A DNA stretch of 64,000 nt from Echinostoma caproni (taxonomy: Eukaryota > Platyhelminthes > Trematoda > Plagiorchiida > Echinostomatidae), in the NCBI GenBank assembly GCA_900618425.1, contig UZAN01039381.1, positions 172,300 to 236,299 on the forward strand, in the 5' to 3' direction. The notes beneath the pieces were generated by a model that saw only the letters and a program-made list of their open reading frames with translations, made no database searches and was not told where the DNA came from. Below are positions 42,101 through 52,321 of this stretch, one piece after another; positions within the stretch are counted from its first letter, which is position 1; every line of letters starts with the position of its first letter. The translations under genes were made by a program, and so were the position numbers.

Positions 42101-45100
42101 TAGAATCAATATCTGAATAAAAAAAGGAGATCAGGAGCCTCAATGGGTGATACAAACTCGCGCATAAACTTCACCCAGATTTTCGTTCAATATGCACACT
42201 ATCAGTTAAACTACGAGGCCACATCCAAAGCTTTAATTATATCGCATTTGAATTCCAACTCAACTCTCACAGACATATGAGATCCACTAAGTAGCACGAA
42301 ATTCGTCTACTCTGGCAGGTTTACTATGGAATCAACCATAATCCACAAGATTAAATCTGGAATTGAAAAGACTGCTTGATTAAAATGATCAACGGATATG
42401 TACCTGTTTTTAAAATGCATAACGCACGTGAATTGAAAGGACGCAAACTGAGCATGGATACAATAACCTCCCCAAAACGCACAATTGGAATGAAATAGAT
42501 TAGTATAGCTTATTTGTCAAATCCTGTTGTTCATGTTAACCTAAAAAATGACAAGAACTCTAAATAATGGGTTGTCAATGGCATGCAGTCTACGTCATGT
42601 CACGCACATTAATACCAAGTGAAATGGTCACTTCAGTTTTTTTCTACCCATAAGAAATAATGAGAAATGTCCACCATCAAAACAGTCTGTTCTTAAGTAT
42701 ACTTGGACTGGCATGCACTTCAGACATGCAACCATAAGTAGATTATTCCGAATTCGTGTTTTGCTGACATGTGCTCCAAACTGGTCCGCAATAATTAAAT
42801 AAATTCTCACATATTCAGTGTACAAATTTCAACGAAACACAAGCATAGGTTCAGGCTTGTGATAACAACAAAATTTCAAGCCATTTGGACACAATGCAAT
42901 ACAACTTACTTCGCGTTACATTTGGCCAGTTTCAACCATGATAAACTGTTTCCACAAATCGTAGAATATAAAAAGCAGTCAGCAAATCAATGGTAAATAT
43001 TGATTTATTCTGATGCGAAATCGGTCACAGCAATGAATTATCTGTTTCACGCATCAGATGGACAAATGAGTGGCTAAACGAGGCCTGCCACACGTATGAG
43101 TATTCAGACTACAACGGTCAAACTCAAAGAATGGAAAAAGAGACCATGAATCATCTCGACTATTTATGAATTTGCTGTTTTTTAAATGTTTTCAAAAGAA
43201 CAATCACATTATCATGTGCTTCGATTGGTATGATTTATTTTTACCCTACTGTGTTCAATCAAAGTTTATTGAATATCTTAATCACTTAATATTTCATTCT
43301 GAGTAACGGGGCAAAAATGAGTATCCTTTTTAAAAAAACACCTAGTAAAAGAGTCGAATAGATCTGCCATTAGATTGATGATGTAAACTACTGTTAGCTA
43401 TCAAGCGGTGGCGACGTGAACGTTGTTCAAATTTGCTAATGCTTGTCAAGCTACCCTTGAAGGTATTAGTTTGGTTGAATCGTTTTACATTTTATTGCAG
43501 TGTATCAGAAATGCACCAAACCACAGAATTTATAAAATTCTGTAAACAAATTAACTCCATGTGATATACAATCCTTCTAGGGTGTCTCCAGAAACTCAAT
43601 CGAGATATGATCATCATCTTTATTTATTACTGGTTCCTTATTTGTATGAATATTGCGGCCACAGGAATGGGATTATAACCACAACGAAATTAGTAAAGAA
43701 CTTATTGGTTCGAAAGAAGGATAATAGGTCGTAAATATACTTTGCATTCTAAGTGAGTGATTGCAAACCTCGGGAAAAACGCACCCACCTATGTCATGCG
43801 GAAGTGCGATAAGGCCAAAATCATGAAAATCCACTCTATCTTGGCAAAAACAGGAGAACGGAACACGCCTATTTACATATAGACTAAACAGTTCACCGAT
43901 GCTACAAACGTTTTTAACTATTTCCTGTTCCGAGGTAACCCTGACTGTGTTATTTTGGCACGGAACGTGAAACCGGCTGCGTCAAACAGATCTTTATAAG
44001 AATCCCTTTTCCGACGGATCAAACTGTGCTTGAACAGTGAGACTTGCAGGCTGAAATGCAACCGATAAACTCAAATCTGTGAAAGTGAATGAGTTCAACC
44101 GGCAGCCGACGCGACAACTTTTAGCAGTTAAAAAATGAAATAGGTTGATAATGTGGAGAGGTAAAATGAAAAATAAGATTGCTACGAGGAATAATAGTTG
44201 TAGTAGTGTTCATCGTTTTAACTGAGGCGGCGTCCANGCGTCCACCCTAAATTAGTTGTAACGTTCATTGCTCGCTTTAATTTAAATGATAACGGTGTAG
44301 CCCAAATGCAGTCTGATAATTATTTGCATTATATTCACAGGGACCCAGTCGCAATTATGATTCAAAGAGACTAAACACGATGAAAATTCGTTTTTCTGTA
44401 GGGAGAGCATAAATAGCGGTTAATTCGGTAGTTTATTGAATTATCTTAAGGCGTTTGGAAGACCAAAGAATCCAGTAAAAAATGATATCTTGTTTAGCTA
44501 AAATGCACTTGGGGAAAGGGTATATTTTCACCATTTTCTGTTTGTTAATGACACTTGATTGGATTGACTAAAATAGTGTTCATGCCTGGGAGATGATTCA
44601 ACTACATTCTGAAAGCTTATCTATATTCCCTTAGATCAGAATGTTAGATGTGGCCGTATAGTAGAGCATAGCAATTCAGCTATTTAGTTGCTGTCTACGT
44701 GCTGGTTTCAGTATCACATTTGGACAAAAAACAATGTTCTAATTGTTCGGGGTACCCGTTTCATTGTATGAATATGGATTTAAGACGATTGAGGAAGACT
44801 GCACTCCGTTTTCCCGCCTTGTTATTAAAATTTTGGGATACCAGATACAAAAAAGAGAAGGTTTATGACCAGTTACAACTGATGGGTTCTGTAAATTTCC
44901 CAACAGCTAAACCGTTGAAATGTTGGTAAATTATAAAGACTTAAACTCAATTACATTTTTGTATATGAGTTTGTCGAAGGGCATTGGATGATTTTGGTTG
45001 TATTTTGAAAATCACACGAGTAGTACAGTTTAGAGCTGGGCGAACATTAAATTACTCACAGCGGTTTATTGAACAGCTCAATTGAATTCTCGGTTATCTG

Positions 45101-48100
45101 AAAACATGTATTTATTCATTGAGAAAAATTCCGCAGTTCAACTTGTCCTGCTTTGTCTTGTCTGAAGTGGGGCCAATTTTAAACAATACGCTGTTAACTA
45201 ACTAGTGTTAAAGTAATAACCATAACGATAGTTTTATCCAAAACAGCTTGTTCGAGGGACTTTTATGGATATATCGTGTACTGTAAAAAATATACCCTAG
45301 TTGTAGACAACCAGATCGTTCTCATTCTCTCTGTGATCCAACCTATTGCAATTAACCAAATGCGAGTAGCTTGTACATTATTGCATAATAATAAAAATGA
45401 GCGACAAAGCACAGATGACTGTAATTATCGTAACAACTTGTTTGTCGGTATGTATGGGCATGCTCCATCCTCGAATGCTCTACGTATCTGTTGATCCCTC
45501 TCTCTGTCTATCTCGCTTGCTCGCTCACTTGCTGGTGATCCCAGACGGATCAAACGATTCCAAACCGGAAGATGATCTGGTTTACCTGCCAAGTGAAGAT
45601 ATTCAATACAGGATTCGGACATGTCTGTACGATAATACAAACATCTGTTCACCGGATATCGTGTATTCTGGAAGTAAGTTATTTTTACTCTTGCCTGTCC
45701 TCAAAATCTTGAATAACTGCCGCCTCGATTACTTTGTGTTCGTTTCTCATCCTAGTTGCCTTCATTTCTTTGCTTACCCTTTGATTCGGCTTACGAGAAA
45801 GGTTGTTAGCATTCCGTAACGGATGCGATAAAAATAAAATGAAAAGACTGAACTGTCTGGGAGAGAAATTCGGGAAGAATAAATCATTGTGTTCAGCCTA
45901 TCGCCTGGAGCATGGTGTATCGAATGAAGCACTGATTAAATGGGTTCACTCAAATAGAATCTCAGGTCACCACTGTCATTCTTCATTCACAAAGTCACAA
46001 ATAAAATTTACGGGAAACACCTGAACCGTGATACCATCAAAGCTCATTGAACGTAACTGTGGTCTCCGGCCCACGGTCAACACGATTTCAGCTTAGCGGG
46101 GTCCCATGAACGGATGGTGCAAGAGTATCATAGTATTTGCATGAACAGTAACAAAAGTATTTGGTCTCAATTAAACTAATGTGAATTCACATATCACAAA
46201 CGGTGATGGTGAGCTCGCCAAATGTCAACTTTGTGTAGTTCAAATCAAAACCAGAGTACAACTCCGCTGTCTGTTGTGTACACTGTTTCAACGAAAGATG
46301 GCTTCCGCATTCATTCGCGCGTGATTGTCTCAGAACAGATGTTGTACATAGTTGTGCACTACTGTTTATCGTGGCGACAAAACCGGAAAATCATTTTGAT
46401 GACGAAAGTTGAACTGCCAGCACCACTGCATGAAATCTGGTCTTAGTTCATTGGGACCATCGTCCACGGAAAATCAATAAGAAAAAATGACAGCCTGCAG
46501 AAGCTGTGAAAAACCACACCACGAATATATAAATGTGGAGGTTTATTGTGTTTAACAGAAATAAGTATGGAACCAGATGGGATCGGGACCGGATAATGTG
46601 GAGCACCAGATATATTTTATTCACGAAAATAATCATTCCCTCTAAATTGATGTTTGAAGATAAATTCAACTGTCATAGTATTTAAAACATTTCAATATAA
46701 TAAAACATTCTTTTTAAGAAGCGCCTACTCATAACACAATGATCAGAAAGTAGGCAAAATACCTTAAGTTTAATGACACAAGAGGCAATACTAAATATAT
46801 TTTTTTAAATATAAATTCACCGGACACGTCAGATGACGCCTGGGTAGGATGTGACGGTTCTCCTACTAATTTAAGGCAAGTTCGTTAAGTATTACGAGAG
46901 TGTTTAATGTCAGCAGAAGCGAAACGCCCAAAACACTGAATTAAGTTGAACTTTGATCATCAAGACAGCGATAGAAACAGGGACAAGGAATGATTCACTG
47001 GACCTACGGAAAAAGGGTAGCACGGCCCATTTACAATTCAGAGATTTACGGAAACACCTNNNNNNNNNNNNNNNNNNNNNNNNNNNNNNNNNNNNNNNNN
47101 NNNNNNNNNNNNNNNNNNNNNNNNNNNNNNNNNNNNNNNNNNNNNNNNNNNNNNNNNNNNNNNNNNNNNNNNNNNNNNNNNNNNNNNNNNNNNNNNNNNN
47201 NNNNNNNNNNNNNNNNNNNNNNNNNNNNNNNNNNNNNNNNNNNNNNNNNNNNNNNNNNNNNNNNNNNNNNNNNNNNNNNNNNNNNNNNNNNNNNNNNNNN
47301 NNNNNNNNNNNNNNNNNNNNNNNNNNNNNNNNNNNNNNNNNNNNNNNNNNNNNNNNNNNNNNNNNNNNNNNNNNNNNNNNNNNNNNNNNNNNNNNNNNNN
47401 NNNNNNNNNNNNNNNNNNNNNNNNNNNNNNNNNNNNNNNNNNNNNNNNNNNNNNNNNNNNNNNNNNNNNNNNNNNNNNNNNNNNNNNNNNNNNNNNNNNN
47501 NNNNNNNNNNNNNNNNNNNNNNNNNNNNNNNNNNNNNNNNNNNNNNNNNNNNNNNNNNNNNNNNNNNNNNNNNNNTCAGTCACACACTCCTCGAAATGAA
47601 ATAAAAAGTCTGTGTTGCTGTAGCATGTTGATGATGAACCACTTCAACGAATTGAAATAAAAAGATATAATCTGAGACAAAATGGAACCATTAAAACAGG
47701 CAGTCTCGTCAAAGGTAGGGAACTACTTAGCACAAGAGACCTGATTAGGGCTGCAAGACAGACCGAGGATGAAATCACCTTGATGGAGAAGTGCTGAAAT
47801 CAGACATTTGGACTAACGAATCCATCTTACCGTAGATAAGTGTGATACGAACATCACATCAGGTAACGAATGTTTTTCCTTTCAAAAATGTTTGATTAAA
47901 ATGAACAAAAATCTTTCATGATACGTGATTTCTATACTTTTTCTAGACCATCGGAAATGCTCTTCTTTAGGATCGGAAGGTCCATTACTGCTGATATTCT
48001 TCAACTCCTGTGAAACCTGCTGCTAAGTGACAGAACAGAACACTTGAGGATTTCTTACGGGCACGATAGGTTTTGAAACTTTCTCCCGCAGCAAAGATGA

Positions 48101-51100
48101 TACTGTCATTTTTAAAAGTGTTAAGGAGGCATGGAGAATCTATTTAGAATTTGTTTTCCTTTTGTATTCCTTCACCCGTGTAAGCATTTCATGCATATAA
48201 AAAGGTGGCTTTAAGTAAATGCTCCTTACCGATCACTTGTGCTCGGTTCAAGAATTAGCAATCTGGCTCTCCTTGCCGTGAACTTAACTCAAATTTGCGA
48301 CCTTCCGAGGGTAATCTTTTTGATCCACCAAGGAGCACAAAATGGTGTCGATTAAACTTGCAAACAAAAAATAAAGCTATTCAACTTTGATTAATCCCTA
48401 TATGAGGATGTGTTTTGGTGTTTGCGTAGAAGGTAAAATGCCAAGAGAGATATAGGAAAATCATATAAAGCTAAGCTCGTTTTCAAAGCCATCACAGTTG
48501 AAGAAACTCTCTAATACTGTGTGCGCTTTCATTTTTTTTGCATCAGTTTTGAGTAGAACGTTTCATTAATCAAAGGTTATGTGTTGGAATGTTCAATTTA
48601 TAATGATTACTGCTTTTCGTGAGACAATTAACAGAAGAGTTGATTGAGCACCTGTTGTATCTAACGTCCGACCCCACCGTTGGCTATCACACGTGTTGTG
48701 GTGGTAACCAAAAATAATAAAAGTTAAATTAAAAATAGATTTTTTAAATACTTTAGGTAAAATCAATCATTTGGGTTGCATTTTTGATTATTCCATTTGA
48801 GGCCAACTTCAATTTGGATGAATCGATCAACTGAGTTTGTGATAGTGAATTTAGTTTTCACGCAAGATTATAACTCACCGGTAACCCTAAAGAGAATGCA
48901 GAAGATCACACGGGTTTTTCTTCAAAAGTTAATAGATTGCCATCACTTAGAGACAAAATTAATAGAGCAAAGATAAATAACTTTTGTCTGGAACTACTTT
49001 TTCCGTGATTACCAGCTTTCATTATTGTATATCCGGTGATAACAAGAAGATTGTAGTCTTTCCTAAACAAATTTTTCCATAGTAATCTCCCCAAGTAGCG
49101 CAATCGGAGTGAGAGTGTAATCTCAGTAGTTTTGTAAATAACTCATACAGACAATTATGATTCTCTCATTATCAGACACATGGCATCCAAACATTTGATC
49201 TCTTCAAAGGGACGATCACCGCCTATGCTTAGCTGGAGCAACGGATACTTGGAAGCCATCATTGTGCAGAAACACTATGAAAGCTGACGTGCACAAAACT
49301 CTTTTAGACAAGGAATGAAAGCCAAGAAAGGTTTTCCCCATTGTTCTCGTTTGTTAGTTTGTGCATGAACGGGAATAAATTCGTTATTGCAAACAGTACA
49401 CGGAGCATTTCATATCGACTCAAGCGGAATCAACTGGAAAAAAATGCGTTCCTTCCAATAACTCAATCATATACAGTCTGCAACTGCATACAGATTTTTG
49501 GAATTCACTACACAATGAAACCGAAATCCCGTTCGTGACTGTCGTGTAGTAAGTATACGGAGTTCAATTGTTCATTCCGTATTTCGACCGATCCACTCGA
49601 CCACTGCACACAGGCGTGGCCTCGTAGCTCAGCTGGTAGATCGGCGCGTACAAAGCGTAGGCAACGTCCATGCGTGCGTTCGAATCCTACCGAGGCTACT
49701 GAACTTCTCACAATCGACATAAAACTTCAAATCTGCCAAAAGAACCATTTGCACAAAGAAGAAAAGGCAAAAGGTTTTCGTCAAAAGATGGTACAGTAGT
49801 GTGTTAGTCTTTCCTCCAGACAGGTTTGCCTAAGACTGCTGCTTGCTTGACTGAATCAAACCGTGTTTAAGTATCCCCTCTCATGCATACCAAACAACTA
49901 AAGTGTAATCCGTTGTGGTTACTAATATGTTGCTACTCGAAAACAAAATTTCCAAAATGTAACCCACTTTTGCGGTTGCTTTCTTGCTAATTTTCGTTAA
50001 AATACGGTGACCGAAAAAGAATCAATTTAGACACCAACGTTACAAGTGTAAATCATTAAGGATTATCCAATCACATCCGAGCGCGCCAAGTCACTTTCAC
50101 CAGAAGCAGGTTTTGACTTTTGCCATATTCTCTCCTCCGTAGAACAACTCATTTCCAACACGGTTATTGCAGTGTAGTCCAAAACTATTTACCTGTTCGA
50201 TGCGCGGCACTGAATGTTCAGGACCTACTCAGTTGTTAACGATCCACCGTTTTTAGTAAGAGATTTCTTCGAAATTCCGATTTCAACACCGCGAACTTCA
50301 ATGATGGATTTAGGGCAAATGAATGCTCAACGAAACTTATTGAGCTTATGTTGTTTTCTTTTCCCTTACTTCCTAAACTGTATCAAATATTTGCTCGTAA
50401 ATACCAAGGTTAATCCATGCAGTGATTTAGTCGATTGAATCGGAATGTAAATTTTACAAACCATCAAACTTCTTATTAGCCTAAATCAGATAGCGCTAGA
50501 CGGAGAGATATCAATGTCAAACGTTGAAGCGGTGACAACTTTTTCATATTTCTAATCCACAAATTTCTGTACAATCCACTAAATCTAACTGGTCTGGCTG
50601 CTTAAAGTGATTCAATAAATTTATCGTTGAGGGAAATAACTTGCATCCGAAAAACCAAGTCCACATCCGGTCGAGAGAGAGAGAGATAAATCTGAATGGA
50701 GATAAATTGACAGTTTCTTTGTTGTTTTACCGGTACCGCTCAACACGAAAAAGTCGATAGTTGACGAGAAATTTGATGTGTGAGGTTGTTTCTTTTGAAC
50801 ATTGTTCGCATTGACTTCAACTTTCCAAAGAAACATATCTGACCGTGGTAGAGTTTAAATGGAGACACTTAAGCAGTGACGGTTGTGTTGAAACACTTGA
50901 ACAAACACGGCATTAAAAAATTTAAATCGAAAACCGGAAATTCTCAAGGTATAATAATAGGCAGATCTTGCATCAGGAATGACAAGAAAGCATATTAAAT
51001 GAGTATTTTTCGTCATAAGCTGGAATACCTTACTTTTTGCAAAGAAATCGTAAGCAATCATATCCAAATGACTGCAAAAATAATTCATCAACGGTTGCTT

Positions 51101-52284
51101 ATTCTTGTTGGTATAACAGAAATTGATTCACAGTTCTGACAACGACATATTTATTATTCCTCTCGGGTAATTAGCCGATAGGGATCGGCCAATTTACTTC
51201 GTCACGTGCAAGCAGTAGGTTTCACCAGGTATGAGACAATCAATGAAAGAGAGAAAGTGAAAATCGATGCGTTCGAATTCTTCGTACATACGAGTTTCTG
51301 CTCCAATTACAAGTCCCACTTAACTTATTCAGGCTACTTCAACCTTTCCATTTAAACCAATGTAAAATTGGTCGTAAAATTTCGGTAGAACAGCTGAAGT
51401 GCGATAAAGAAAGCGAGTTTTCGATCAAGGAAGCATTCATGAATCTTGTTTTATATCATGCTTTATTGGTCTGCACAAATGCCTGTGTTCCGTCCTTTTT
51501 GTTGTTGTTCTTTATATTTTCACTTGCGTGAAGTTCAAGTGGTTGGTTGTTTGTTTCAAGAGCCTTGCTTAATTCAGATATCTCACACAACTGTTCCATC
51601 TACCCCACCGCTCTCCTCTGTGTCGTTTTCAGTGGAGGCCGCATCTACCTCTCAGCTGTTCTCGTTTGTTTGGGTAGCTGTCGGACTGGTACTTATGCTT
51701 TTACTTGGTTTGACTACATGCGGTTGTTTTCGTATGCAACGGAAGCGTCAACGAAACGTGACTGAGCGTGTTTGGGTTCGACAGGACAACGTCAACACTG
51801 GAAAGAACGGAGACCGTGGAGGCGGTGGTGGTGGTGTTGTAGTGAGCCGGGGACGAAGAATACCGAATAGTCAACGGTATGTCTTGTCTGCACTCCCAAT
51901 ACCGCTGTTGTTGTCGCTAATATTTTTGTTGTTATTCTCATGTTATTGTTTCTGTAATTTGTTGGCTAGATGCTGTTTTTGTCATCTCACGAACGATTCC
52001 GGGGTAAATGCGGGAGCAACAAGTCAGTCAGTGATTTGAATCAAGCTGCAAAATCATCAGACATTAGAACATTGCAGGTGGAGTTGGTTTCGATTTTCAT
52101 CGGTTGTTGCACATTTTATTAATTGGCCTAAGTGTTCCGTTTGGATCACAATAGGTCTTTTGTGAGCCTTTCACAACAACACTAACACAATGTAGCTTGA
52201 AAATAATCAGGTTTGAAATACTTTCAACCCTGAACCCCAATACTGAGAGGTTCACGAGTCGTTTTGAGCTCACAATCATGAGTT

Positions 52285-52321
<37 letters not shown>

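Larger units (their letters stand above)
33749..45544 (+). other. Intron (phase 1, ~11.8 kb)
   Basis: The longest intron. Retroelement debris clusters at 36.5-40.7 kb (three SINEs, a gag remnant, direct repeats). A C12 homopolymer at 34954-34965 is followed by an ambiguous base at 34966, and another N lies at 44237. The regions 33.8-36.5 and 40.7-45.5 kb show nothing I can name. Confidence 0.55.
45674..51632 (+). other. Intron (phase 1, ~6.0 kb)
   Basis: Contains the N gap at 47060-47575 and the SINE at 49.6 kb. A short (GA)n tract lies at 50673-50685. No other gene or repeat is recognised. Confidence 0.6.
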
